Below, in pieces: positions 1 to 10,770 of a stretch of DNA of 64,000 nt. The notes beneath the pieces are model-generated. The model saw nothing but the letters and a program-made list of their open reading frames with translations, searched no databases and was not told the DNA's origin. How positions within the stretch are numbered: the first letter of the stretch is position 1; every line of letters starts with the position of its first letter. The stretch is from Chromobotia macracanthus (taxonomy: Eukaryota; Chordata; Actinopteri; Cypriniformes; Botiidae). The stretch covers positions 5,176,001 to 5,240,000 of the forward strand of contig JAZGTH010000075.1 in assembly GCA_036877525.1 (NCBI GenBank), in the 5' to 3' direction. Both the position numbers and the translations under genes were made by a program.

Positions 1-519
1 TTGCCATTTAGCCAGACCCAGAGCTCTCCGAAGTCCGTCTCCCTCAGCTCCAAATGGGGTCTCCATTTAATCAAAATTCATCCATCAGAATTCAGTGTTG
101 AATCATCTTTTAATTGGAAGTTACAATTCTGGTTAATAGCCTTATAATTCGGAGGCTGCAATAGTGGCACCACTGGGAGCTGCTGCTCTATTTTCAGTGG
201 CTCTGCACCTTTGCATGGAGCCCGTCCGCACACCAACCTACGGGGGCAGTAAAACCACCACTGATGGAGGCTTGAGAAATTGGGTCAAACTGTCAAATCA
301 CGCCCACCAATGCCAATGCCACACATATACGCTTTTCAGTGTAACATAGAAGGACGAGACCGTACCTGACTGTTTGCATAGAGGAAACTGAAATGAGATC
401 CTTCTTTGTTGACATGAGGGAGTTTATGTAGAATGTGTGCTTCGCAAGATTATTGCAAGAAGTGTTGTGTGTAATATACTGTAGAAATATGATTTTGTGG
501 TTCAGTATGCTTAAAGTAA

Positions 520-532
520 AGGTCAAAGGTCT
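520..532 (+). promoter_or_regulatory. DR1-type nuclear receptor site
   Basis: AGGTCA-A-AGGTCT is a direct repeat of the nuclear-receptor half-site with one base between, differing from the ideal AGGTCAAAGGTCA only at the last base. DR1 sites are known targets of HNF4, COUP-TF (NR2F) and RXR/PPAR. The match is seen in the sequence; use in vivo is inferred. Matches of this quality are expected occasionally by chance. Confidence 0.35.
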
Positions 533-3500
533 GGACTTATTATACTTTTCATTTAGGAATAAGAGTAAAGCATTTTAGGACAATAGTAAATATTTAACAC
601 AAATGAGAAGTATTTTCATGTATGTTGAGGTTCCGTTGGCTGCTTTTCCTTTACACTCTGGTCCAAATCATCCATGTAGAGAAAAACATTGTTAGTAGCA
701 TTTTTTGTAATGTTTTTTTTTTTTTTTGCATATACTCAGTAAATTTCAATATAGTGCTTAGCTCTAAGTGCTGAGTGTACAGCCACACTTGTGAACGTCC
801 ACACCTGTGAATTTACCTACGACCCCTTGAGGGCAAGTGTGTGTGAGCCAAAGAAAGAGCAGACCCAAGAACTGTAGAAGCCCAACAAAGGACTGTGAGG
901 TCAAAACCAGGTTCACTGTCTGGAGGTACTGTCAGTGTGCCTGCATCCACGACAACCATATCACAAGGCTGGGGTTTCTATGCGGAGGGTCTTCACTGTG
1001 GAGAGGTGAAGAGAAAGCCAAGAGGCCAGGAGAAGCACGTCATGTCAACACAGCAACAACATTCTGTCTTTGTCTGCATCTTCCTTCTTCGCCTGTTCCT
1101 TGTGTCTAGCTGATTCAATATCGATTGGTTGGGGTTCAGCCAGTCACAACGTGGCATTTCAGAGGCCAAATGTTCAAGGCTGGCACTAGCATTCTGTCCA
1201 TACGTGATTTCACTCCTCAGCTCTTAATTAGTTTGTTACATAGTATTTGAAGGCCAGAGAGCGAGCGAGCAAGCGGGCGGCTGATTCAGCCTCAATATTG
1301 TTGTCGTCTGTGGTGGGAGAGAGAGCCCTGGCAGGTCTGTTTGATACCACATTTTTAGCTGAAAAGAGAAATGATTAATACGTAGGGGATATAAAGTAAG
1401 TTGACGTGAGGGAAAAACAAATCAGAGTTTTGTCGTGTTTGTGTTCCACGCTGCTCCAGGAAGTTCCTTGTTTTAGAATTTCCTCTTCTTACATGCAGAA
1501 GGGTAAATCAGGACAAATATAAATTAAATGTCATTTCTAAATTTTTGTTTGCATCATGGTAATGAGAATTTAGGGATACATGTGCTTCACTGAAACGACT
1601 GAAAATAATGTCTCACTACCAAAAATGTAGTCACTCTAAAACATATAACTGCTTATGAAATATGTCCTGAAATTTTTATAGACAGGTTTTGTGAGATTCA
1701 GTAGCTCCCATGTGTGCTGGATGTCTTGACACAAGTGTTTGTGAGCAGATGTATAGGTGTGAATGTATGGAAACATATGACAGAGTGCTATGTGTGTGTG
1801 CATGTGTGTTTTCCTCTGCATCTGTGCCACCCCCCGTGTGCTGTGTGTGTGAGTGCAGAGCTCCTCTATACTCGTCTGCTGTAGGGTAATCTTTTACACT
1901 AGGAAGAAGAAGCCAGTGGAGGGTGGAAATGAGCTTTTCAGTTTCACTCCCTCCTGTATTCCCCCCTCAGACTCGCTTTTGTACCCGGTGCCCTCTTTCC
2001 TTTCCTCCTCCATTCTTTCAACCCTCTCACCTCTTTTGTTTGGCTCCCTCTCTCCCTCCGCGTGCATCCAGGGCGCTATCTGTGACTGTGAAATCAGAGC
2101 GCGTGCCGTCGCCCTGCGTGCGACGCTGTTTAAAGTAAACTGAAGCTTGATCATTTGCTCGCCTGGCTTTCCTCTCATTTGTCTCTGCTCGACTCAAAAA
2201 ACTTTTCTTTCCGTATTCAGCTCCCCTTTCTCTGGTGACCTAGGCTTGCCCTCTAGGGGCTCCGTCAAATCACTGCAGCGGAGCAGACGCCCTCACTGAG
2301 AGCGTGCCGAGGCGTCGGCTCCAGGAGTGAGGTCACAATGGGCCGCCTCTGACTCCCTCCTCCGAAGCCTCATTCAGCTCCACACATATTAGAATAGTTC
2401 ACAGGGTGCCCCTGCTTTCCAGGTGATAATGAAAGACGTTCCAAAGAATGCTTTCAACACGATGGTTCCTCTTCACTGCTCCTCGCAAAGTAGCGCACAC
2501 TGGGGTATGAATATACCTCTGTGTGAGCAGTGCTTCTTGTTGAAATTCAATTTTCTCTGTATATTTCTTTAAGTGGACTGAAGGTCCAGGAAACTATCAG
2601 TGCTTTTACATCTCTCTGTTCTGAAAGCGTCACTGTTTTTGTGCACTCAAAATGGAGGGCTGTTCAATTATTCGAATGGGATCTAATGAGAGAAAAACAC
2701 ACAATTGATGAATTTCAACTGTGTTGGGTAAATCATACAGCATCTTTTTTTATGTGTAGATGTTTGTCTTCAACACACACTCTGTACTAAAGCTAACATT
2801 ACGAATAAAGTATTTTGCTTCTTTTTTCTTTAAAGCATATTAAAGTATATTGCTTTTATTAAGTATTTTTAATTAGATTTTTTCATTGCATATTTATATT
2901 AGCAGCAAAAACAGTTTTAAGAAAAATTTTGAGCAAAAAATGTATTTTTTGCATTTCTTAGTAGTGGATATGTTTTGCTTTTTGCTTTGCACATACTGAC
3001 AGTATGTGCTTCCACAAGTTTGTGAAAAACCTGATGCTTCATATTATCCCAGCATGATTTAGGTATCTTTCAAAGAGAATCTGGCATGCTTCGATAAAAG
3101 CATAAAAATCCTTTGCTGATTTGATTAGCGTCCTAAAAACATTGCAGAACCTTCAAATATTTCTAAATCATTTAATCTCTGTGTCTTTTAAAAAATGTTT
3201 TATGCTTTTATAAAGCTTTGTTTATTTTCAGGTGAATCCCATATAATTGTGAATTACTTGAACCTGGCTGTGTATAGTTGAATCATTTTAAGTTATAGAA
3301 CATTTCTGTGCTTCCAGCACACAAGTAATTCCTGACATTTTTGTGCTTTTGACACTGTGGGCTGCTTCTGTACTCAGAGCAGCTTCATTTTTCTTTTTGT
3401 CTGCTGTCACCAGCCCCTCTTCCATCTTTTCATTTGCTTCCATCAGTGGTTCTCTTGCTCTGTCCATCTCTCTCTGTCTATCCCTCCTGCACTCTGTCTC

Positions 3501-4731
3501 TGGTCTGAGAGCGCTGACATGGCTGGCAAAGACAGAGTGCAGACGTCCAGCTTAAAAAGTGACCGCCCTGTCCTGCAGCCGCGCAGCTGGGGAGCTGCAA
3601 ATCTATCATGGCCAACTGCAGCCTGCCAGCCAAACACACATGCAGTGCAAGTCCTTCTGTTCGGAGGGAGAAAGAGAGAGAAATAAGGGGAAGGAGAGAG
3701 TTGCTGAATAGTGTTAGGCCTGTTTTACACTTAAGTGGCACATGTTTATTTCGCCACCCTTATTAACACGCTACAGTGTTCATGCTGTCCACATTAGCAG
3801 AGCGGTGTTGCATAGCGAAGCGTACCGCAGGTGCATCTAACACTCACTTCCAATGAAAAACCACAATGTTGTGACCCAGAAATTATGTTATTTGTAGTAG
3901 AATCAGTGTGAATCTGTAGCAGAATCTGCTTTGCTTCTGCTCTGTTTACACTTGCGTTGTGAAACTGGATTAATATCAAAAGCATGGCTGCATTTTTGGC
4001 AGAACCGTAGAAGGAAGCCCGGTTCTGAGAAGTATGCAAAAGCAAGAGGAACAGAGGTGGGTGTGCGGGGTGGGCAAGAGAGGGGCCGAGGCTGCCTCGT
4101 GTCGGGGACAGAGGGGGGCATTAATCATTATTGGCGCACACCTCCGTCTGTACCGCACCCTGACGGCTCTTCCACCCCTGACATAAATCATAATTCCTCC
4201 ACAATAGATCCCCTCTCCAGCATGCTGCGGAAAAGTCTGCTACTCTTATTGATTTTCCTTTTTTTTCCTTCTGCCTTCCCTATCAGCACCTGCAGCCCCT
4301 CCCCCATGTCCACTGTCACCTCCGCCAAGTCATTAGGAAACATAACTGATATGATATTCATAGAATACTAAATAAACTTTACGAGGACACGCTGTTGTAT
4401 GTTCTCCAGTCCCTCCCCACACACCCCCACCCCACCTTTTGATGCATGAGAAGCAAGTGTGGAAAAACAAAACTAATGATATAAAAATTACAAAGCATGC
4501 TCTGTGCTATTACACCTCTATTGATTTGTTTTTGAGGTGCACCTAGGCTTATAAAAGTTGCTGGAGGAGATTAGAGAGAGAGAACCTACAAAGACAGAGA
4601 GAGGGAGAGGGAGAGAGAGAACATGGGAGAGAATATGTTTTGTTCACAGGCCTGTGCCAGAATTACAGTAAGTGTCAGTTTTCTGTCGTGAATAGCCTGC
4701 AGTGATTTGACTCAGAAAATGACTCCAACCT

Positions 4732-4748
4732 TGACCTCAAAGTGACCC
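4732..4748 (-). promoter_or_regulatory. DR5 retinoic acid response element-like site
   Basis: On the - strand the sequence reads GGGTCA-CTTTG-AGGTCA. Both half-sites fit the (A/G)G(G/T)TCA consensus and the spacer is exactly five bases, the arrangement preferred by RAR/RXR heterodimers. It lies in otherwise unremarkable DNA about 0.7 kb left of the first CNE-like block. The motif is seen directly; retinoid responsiveness is inference. Confidence 0.45.
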
Positions 4749-5439
4749 CTGTGATGAACCTCACAAGTGTTGCATTATTTTCAAGCTTTTACAAGAATTC
4801 CTTCAAATGTTTGCATTTAATAGCATAAAGAACACTTACTAGAAGTTAATAGATAATATCAATTTAATAATAACTTTTTTAAGTTGTTAATAAATTACAG
4901 TGGAGTTTTTACTCCTTTGACTTTTTTAATAAAGGCAGTGGAGTATTTCAGGAAACCAGAGTACGTGAGTGGAGCATCAGCAATCATCCCTAATCAATGT
5001 GTTCCAGAATCCGTCCTTTCCAGCACCACTCCGGCTTTTCCATATTCCACTCCTTACCCACTGGTAAGCAGAATCCCACTTCAACATCATTCTACAGCAA
5101 TATTTGTGCCAATCTACTGTAAAGTTCTTAATGTGTTTTGTAATATCGTGGACATCCGGGCACAAGATGCATGAAAAATAAACAAATGGTTATACATAAA
5201 TTAATAAATAATTAGGGTTGACACTTAGGGCACTCAGCTGCCACACATTTAGTGCAAAATGCTTGTTTTGGATCAACAAACCCCTCCCACTTTTAACAGG
5301 TGCTACACCTGTTGATGACTCCAACAATTAGTTCCGTTTTGGAATATCAGCACTTTATTTACCGGGTCTTTCCTCATCCCTGCCTTCCTTCCCATTTCCC
5401 ATCGCCTTCATTTCTTCTCAGACAGGATCCACATGGATG

Positions 5440-5665
5440 CTGCAAGCACTTGACATGGAAGCGATTCAGGCGGTGCGGGCCGAGGCCTGGCCGGGATTAA
5501 CGTTTGGGTGAAGGGATATTAATGTGAAGCGGAGGGGACAAGGGTGCTCCCGTCCAATTACTCTGTACCTAAACGCCGCCATCCGGCCGCAAAACAACAG
5601 AGGAGGAAAGGATTAATTGCCTTGGACTCTGCCCCCACTACAGGCCCAATTATGGAAACATATTG
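5440..5665. promoter_or_regulatory. CNE-like block
   Basis: Unique, compositionally balanced DNA with many CpGs for this neighbourhood. It carries several homeodomain-type cores: ATTAAT near 5518, CAATTA at 5555-5560, ATTAATTG at 5612-5619 and CAATTATGG near 5647. No frame gives a convincing exon. Long unique blocks of this texture in fish gene deserts are often conserved enhancers, but conservation is not testable here. Confidence 0.4.
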
Positions 5666-6714
5666 GCTCCCAGTGTTGCCACAGACACTGCTGTGCTGGG
5701 ATATTGTGTGAAATTTCTAACCGTTTCCAGAGGTCAGGACGAGTGGACTGAAGCAGAGGCTGAGAAAAGAGGTTGTGGGTTTGTGTGTGTGTGTGTGCGT
5801 GCCTGTGTGTTATCTCGGGATGCAGGTTGTTGATGTGACCTGTTATGGGTGCAGGAGATGGCAGGAAGCAAAACAAACAAAATCGGAACTGCTTCGTACC
5901 ACAGTGACTGATTTTAGGTGTATTTGTCTTGTAAGGGTTTTTTGCTGTTTAGAATAATACTAGAGCAAATCTGTTTGATCTACAGCCCATTGAATTATAA
6001 TGGTGTTAATGTTGCTATCACTAATTGCTCACAACCCTAAGTTACAGTCCACTCAGTGGCGCCCCCTACCAGCACTTCCAGTTTCATCTTGAATCAGACA
6101 TCATACTATCCTAAAAAGGAACAAACTTATAAAAACTTAACTTATGTATTAAACCCTAGTACACAGTGTCCTGTTTGTGGCTGAATAAATATGTACCTAA
6201 ATTTTTAATACCTCAAATTGTATGTGTGATTGATATGAGGTGTGCTGGTTTTTTTTTTAAGTGATAAGACTTACTGTTTTTGCCATCTGCATACTAAAAC
6301 AGGCAAAAAGGAGAAACATGAGCCATATCCAAGGACCAAAATATCAGTTTTAGGGATCAGTATTTTGGGTCAGCACTGGTAAGCTCCCACCTTAACACCT
6401 TTAGCTACATGCTAGAAACCGCAAAACATTATGTTTTTACTGTTTAATCATTTTCTTTATTGTTTTCTCATTTGGTAGCCATCTATAATTATGTTCATTC
6501 ATTCAGTCATTTTTGCTCCACCTTTACGATAACATCTCAAACAATCAATACATTCACTTTAAATGGTGCTGATGTTAAGCGCTTGCTTTCTTACCTTTCC
6601 TTTTATCTGTATTGATGCGAGAGGAAGACATTTCTTATTTCTTACTTAAATCGAAGTAAATGAAGCCATTATAGTGTTTTCTAATCATGGAGTGCTGCAC
6701 TTCGTCTCTGATTG

Positions 6715-7240
6715 TGAAGACATTGTTGCCTCGCAAATAGAGCGTGAGTGTGAACGCGCTTTGCTTGGCATGTTGACTGATTCAGACTCCATGAATCCTG
6801 AATTAAATTAGCTCTTGATGAATCTCAAATGTCCTTTGCTGTTTCAGAGCAACACGAATCCAATGACACTCTGGCACCTCTCAAATAAAGCCATACATCC
6901 CAGTCGGAACCACTGGATGGGTATAAAAAAAATTACTGCAGCACGAGAAGGCTGTAGCTGGTGATGGGAAAGGCCGGGAGATGGAGAAAAAGCATTGCAT
7001 TAGGCCTATCCTTTAGTGTATGTAAGAAAATATTGCAGGGCTGAGATCCCTGTGTTGCTTCTATGCCTTCAGCTCATTGTGCAGACAGGTCAAGACCAGA
7101 GTAAATCAGCTGTGCTCCCCGGACCCAATTTCCCCCGAGACCTCCATCCTAGACCCACTCAAATCAAGTAGGCTGCCCGACTTTCAAACAGAAAATCAAG
7201 GAGACTCCACCGCTGTGGACAGCATTCCTCTCAGCGGACT
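6715..7240. promoter_or_regulatory. CNE-like block, weaker
   Basis: Repeat-free sequence between AT-rich spacer and a MITE. It has a CpG-containing left part (about 6.73-6.77 kb), GAATTAAATTAGCTC near 6.80 kb and CATTAATGG-like, AT-core motifs interspersed with GC-balanced DNA. No coding frame is evident. The call rests on texture and absence of repeats only. Confidence 0.25.
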
Positions 7241-7353
7241 ATAATGGAATTTAGTGAACTTTTGTGTTTATCTGTCACAGGAAATGCACATTGTTTTTTC
7301 ACTTCTCTTTTTTTAATAATGCAAACCAATTGAGTTACAACGTTCCCCACACC

Positions 7354-7616
7354 TTAAAGGGATAGTTCACCTCAAAATAAAAATTCTTTCATCATTTGCT
7401 TTGAGAAACACAAGAGAAGGTATTTTGAAGTATGCTGGTAACCAAACAACAGTGGCACCCATTAACTTTCATTATATGGATACAAAACCACTGGGCCATT
7501 TCTCAAAATATCTTCTTTTGTGTTTTACCGAGGGAAAAAGTCATACAGGTTTGGAATGGCATGAGGGTGAGTAAATGCTGGGAGAATTTTCATTTTTGTG
7601 TGAACCGTCCCTTTAA
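7354..7616. mobile_element. Foldback MITE, TTAAAGGGATAGTTCACC family
   Basis: The left end reads TTAAAGGGATAGTTCACC and the right end is its approximate inverse (GTGTGAACCGTCCCTTTAA). The arms fold back on each other: the left arm has a TTTTGAAGTATGCTGGTAACC segment, and the right arm has a TCATACAGGTTTGGAA...GGGTGAGTAAATG segment. This is the terminal structure of a very abundant short inverted-repeat element of cyprinid genomes (I believe of the Angel type). It encodes no protein. A second copy lies at 49653-49817 and a remnant at 28894-28972. Confidence 0.85.
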
Positions 7617-7739
7617 TGTGTGGAGGAGACTGAAAACATTATCATTGGGGGCTGGGGAATTGATGTTTGCTCACCTGCAGAGCTATGAGGTGTGTGGACG
7701 ACGGCTGTCGTTCAGGCACGCTCCCGGCGTTCCGCAGCT

Positions 7740-8095
7740 GCGGTGACTAAGCACCCTCTCCTCGCACCCTCGCCCTCCTCCATGCATACCCTAATGTGAA
7801 TAATGTTTCTCCTCAAACTCCTCTGTTATAAATGGAGTGCCACTCTGCACAATGGCAAAGTCAGGGCTCGTATTGATTAACTCTCGTCATCGACTCCCAC
7901 TTCCATGATTTATGATTGTCTGTTATTTTTGCATTAGCAATCAAATTCATCTTGTCTTTCTTGACTAGGGTCTGGCTGAGCAAACAGTAAACATTTTTAG
8001 CTTGCATGGCAATGCTCCCAGCGCTGGCCCATTAAACATGCTGCTCTCGAAGACTGCTCCCGGGGGCCCTTAAGGGCCCTTCAAGGGCCAAAATA
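7740..8095. promoter_or_regulatory. CNE-like block
   Basis: Unique DNA rich in homeodomain/POU-type cores: TATTGATTAACTC near 7871, TTTGCATTAGCAATCAAAT at about 7928-7946, and CCCATTAAACATG near 8028. The block ends in the palindromic GGGCCC element described separately. No frame looks coding, and the longest open frame that overlaps it stops near its left edge. The inference of a regulatory element is from motif density and absence of repeats. Confidence 0.42.
8064..8091. promoter_or_regulatory. Perfect GGGCCCTTAAGGGCCC palindrome with second imperfect arm
   Basis: Positions 8064-8079 form a perfect 16-base palindrome, GGGCCCTTAAGGGCCC. It overlaps a second, imperfect palindrome, GGGCCCTTCAAGGGCC, so GGGCCC and AAGGGCC arms recur three times in 27 bases. 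It could be a dimeric transcription-factor site or a small cruciform. No protein with exactly this site is named here because I cannot support one. Confidence 0.4.
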
Positions 8096-8934
8096 GTACA
8101 AAAAGTACAGTGGGTGAGTTCTTATTCTTGTGTTTAATACATATTGCTAGTGCACTTTTGTGCCTTTATTTGCACTACAAAAGCACATATATAACTTCCT
8201 GAATGACAATGAAATGTAAAGTAATTCTCTTGGTGGTTTCGCAGCATTCTAAGGCATTGTTTGGTGTGTATAGTTAAATCCTTCTGTTTCTGTTTCTCTC
8301 TAGGTCTGATTTCTCCTGAGTTTTGCTGTTTATTTTAAGTTTTTCCAAAATCATGAGCCATCAGATAGTCATGTTAGTGTCACATGTTTTTGTTCATTTG
8401 TTTTTCTTTTGTTCCACTTTGCATCCACTGTAAACAATAGATTTGTAATTAAATAGTTGTTTAATTACTTTAGTGGGATTCTTCGGTCAGGTTTCAAGCA
8501 TTAATAATATCAGATGTACAGTACTGGTAGCCTCTATGAATTTTTTAGATGTTTACTGATTACACCACAACCTTTTACACCTACAAATTACACGCTGGAT
8601 CACAATTCAGCCTATTTGCATGATATTGGGCATCTGTATAAACTGAATAATCTAAAACGGAGAAAATCTCTTTGAAAGGGAAATATGCTTGTTTCTCTAA
8701 AGAAGAAATAAAATGACAGACCAGGAGACGCCCGTAGCCCAAATATCTATAGTTTGTCTGTCTATTCATGATTCAGGCTTTAAAATAAAATAGGAGACTG
8801 CAAGGCTGCGATCAGTTTAAACACAGTGTCCACTGCTGTCAATTTGGAAGACTGCCTATTTCCCTCCAAACCAGATCTAGAAAATGTCAAGGTACACAGT
8901 GATAAGTAATAGTAACCTCTTTTCTTCTCTGCCT

Positions 8935-9310
8935 TTTTCTTCCTAGACGCCCAGCTCTTTAGCCTGTAGCTTGAAGCGATAATAACAGCCGTGAGTGAGG
9001 GGTGTCCGGGTGAAGGAGGGTCCCTTCTTGTAATGGGCGAGGGCTGTCTGCTCCTCTGGACCCTCAGTTCCAGCTTCATTGAGATTCCATTAGGAACGTG
9101 AGAGTGTGTGGCCCCCCCCGTTTTGGTTGACACTTGCGCGGGATCACAACAAATTGGCTCTGTCATGGTGGACAATTTTGAGATGAGAAGTAAATTAAAC
9201 ATGTAATCACACAAGGAGGCTCTTTGTGAAGTTCTGGGCTCCACGCAGCCATCAGGGCAATCCGTGTCACGCTGTAGCTCGCGTTCTGTCTTTATTCCCT
9301 TCACACTGTT
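8935..9310. promoter_or_regulatory. CNE-like block
   Basis: Unique GC-balanced DNA with GGACAATTTTG and AACAAATTGG (SOX-type cores) around 9.15-9.18 kb, AAATTAAACATG near 9.19 kb and several isolated CpGs. The longest non-microsatellite open frame of the window (174 codons, - strand, 8780-9304) overlaps it. That frame has no recognisable domain, lies next to no splice sites and has low-complexity basic and hydrophobic parts, so I treat it as chance. Confidence 0.35.
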
Positions 9311-9609
9311 TGTAGGAACCGGCCATCAGAAGCAGAAGCTTTGGAGAGCTGCACTTGAACCCCAGTAATGGCTTTGAATTGTGTTCGAAACACTCCAGAA
9401 GTCTCCTCTTAGCTGTCGTTAGATTTCTTAGTGGAGAACTCGATAAAGGCGCTCTGACTTGGGATGGAACAGGTGCAACAGGACTGTATCAAATGTTTTT
9501 GCAGTGTTGGCCTGTGCTTACATGGTACATCTGGTATTGTAGTGCAGAAGCTACTTGGCTGGGCTATAGTTCTTGTGTGATATCAAGGCCAGATCCTATA
9601 ATCAATGGC

Positions 9610-10160
9610 TGACCGCTAGGTTTAGCCCGCCGGAGTGGCCGCAGCCCAGCGCTGAGCATGTTTGTGGTGAGTGGAGGAGGCAGCAGGAAATGTTCTGGGC
9701 TGCTGAGAAATGAAGTCCCGTCGGTGTAATTCAGCAACGCACTGATAGCATCAGGCTTCAGTTGGCTGTATCAGGCAGGTATTACCACCCACTGACTGTA
9801 ATCACTAATGAAGCCGGCAGTGAGTTTATAACGCGCTAAATGATGCAGTCCACTCCAGATAAACACGTCCTAAATAAACGATTTGGGTGGTAATTGCACT
9901 CTGCCAGGGCCCCGTTAATAGAGTCAACTCGGCTGATGAGAGGGTTAACTTCTCTTCCGAAGGAGCCTCTCGCTGGCTCATTGCACTCTCATTTCTACAG
10001 AGATCTTGGCATTCCCCTGGTTATCAGTGTACTTAAAAAGAAAACCTAATTAGACCAAAAAAGGCCCTCTTTTTTCTTTTTCTCTAATTAGGTCCTTAAC
10101 ATAATTAGCAGGTAATGTTAATAACCCTCTTTTAAACTCTATTAAAAGGCTGTTTGAGAG
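9610..10160. promoter_or_regulatory. Long CNE-like block
   Basis: One of the longest repeat-free islands. It holds GTAATTCAG, CACTAATGAAGC, CCTAAATAAACG, GTAATTGCAC, GTTAATAGAG and two copies of CTAATTAG (10046-10053 and 10084-10091) in DNA with scattered CpGs. The density of homeodomain and FOX/HOX-like cores with GC-rich linkers is typical of deeply conserved developmental enhancers. Conservation itself is inference. Confidence 0.45.
10044..10093. promoter_or_regulatory. Inverted pair of CTAATTAG homeodomain sites
   Basis: ACCTAATTAGA at 10044-10054 and TCTAATTAGGT at 10083-10093 are perfect 11-base inverted copies, 28 bases apart. Each contains the self-palindromic core CTAATTAG. Such a dyad suits two homeodomain dimers or a phased pair about four helical turns apart (39 bases start to start). 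Confidence 0.45.
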
Positions 10161-10770
10161 TAAGTGGTTGAGGAGGAGGCCCTGTGTGGAGCCATGGGTC
10201 CCTCGGTGGGCGGAGGCAGGAGACCAGAGAGGCATGCTGGGAGTTCAGTTCATCAGTGTTGGAGTGCCACTGCATTATAGCTCGGGCCCCACGGGGGCCA
10301 CCTCATCATCAGACTGTAGGCCCAGTGCTTTAATATCACCCCTCCCTTCCCTTCAACACCAGGTCTTCATCAGGGCGGTCTACAAAACAACGGCTGATTC
10401 CAAGTGAAGTCAGCATTTGAGCTACATTAACAATATAGCCGCTGCTGAAGTACGGCTGGAATTAGAATCCACCAGGGGGCATTGTGTCTTCAGTAATGTT
10501 CTCACAAATTACCATAGAGACGACTGGGACCACTGTCATTAATGTGACTCCAGTGAAATATTTATATGGGTTTTGGGAAGTGCTCTGGGTTCCAGTGAGT
10601 GGTCTGTTGGCTTCGGCGAGGAGGAGGAGGATGAGGAAGAACCTGCCGTCGACCAGAAGAGCCCGGTCCTCGTCTTTAATTAAGTATCTGAAACATCAAT
10701 TTAAATGTAAATATCGGTGGTGCAGCTCCGCTCATGCGTAAATTAGAGCGTTGGCCCGGCACATTGCTCT
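10161..10770. promoter_or_regulatory. CNE-like block continuing to 10.77 kb
   Basis: Repeat-free sequence with CpG-containing stretches (10.19-10.30 and 10.60-10.68 kb) and cores such as TTTAATATCACC, CATTAACAATATAGCCG, TCATTAATGTG and TTTAATTAAG. A CTCF-like site lies at 10469-10484. Open frames on the + strand are short and overlapping, with no donor-acceptor pair around them. Confidence 0.35.
10469..10484 (+). promoter_or_regulatory. CTCF-like site, + orientation
   Basis: CCACCAGGGGGCATTG matches the CTCF core consensus CCASYAGRKGGCRSTG at 15 of 16 positions, the best such match I found in the window. CTCF marks insulators and loop anchors, with orientation mattering for looping. The match is direct; occupancy is inferred. 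Confidence 0.5.

Larger units (their letters stand above)
1..5430. other. Gene-free stretch
   Basis: No gene is recognised here. The open frames (up to about 146 codons near 3.9-4.4 kb) have no domain, signal peptide or repeated protein pattern and are not flanked by convincing splice sites. The DNA from about 2.8 to 3.3 kb is strongly AT-rich. The part at 2.05-2.13 kb is CpG-richer, and 4.10-4.21 kb carries a cluster of ATTAAT/ATAAAT motifs that could be a small regulatory island. Two nuclear-receptor sites inside it are listed separately. An 18-nt segment at 4650-4667 is bounded by an acceptor-like TTTTGTTCACAG and a donor GTAAGT, but at that size it is probably chance. Confidence 0.65.

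Noticed and set aside
3931..4371. 146-codon open frame on the + strand
   Set aside because: Runs through low-complexity and pyrimidine-rich DNA, no domain, mirrored by frames on the other strand.
4650..4667. 18-nt micro-exon between TTCACAG and GTAAGT
   Set aside because: The acceptor tract is weak and the size makes a chance pair likely; noted only inside the stretch entry.
6056..6072. CTCF-like GTGGCGCCCCCTACCAG
   Set aside because: The GCGCCCCCT core is good, but the TGG part has two mismatches; left out of the site list.
8780..9304. 174-codon open frame on the - strand, the longest outside microsatellites
   Set aside because: No domain, no splice sites at its ends, and 64 kb of DNA is expected to give a few frames of this size by chance. 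It overlaps a CNE-like block.
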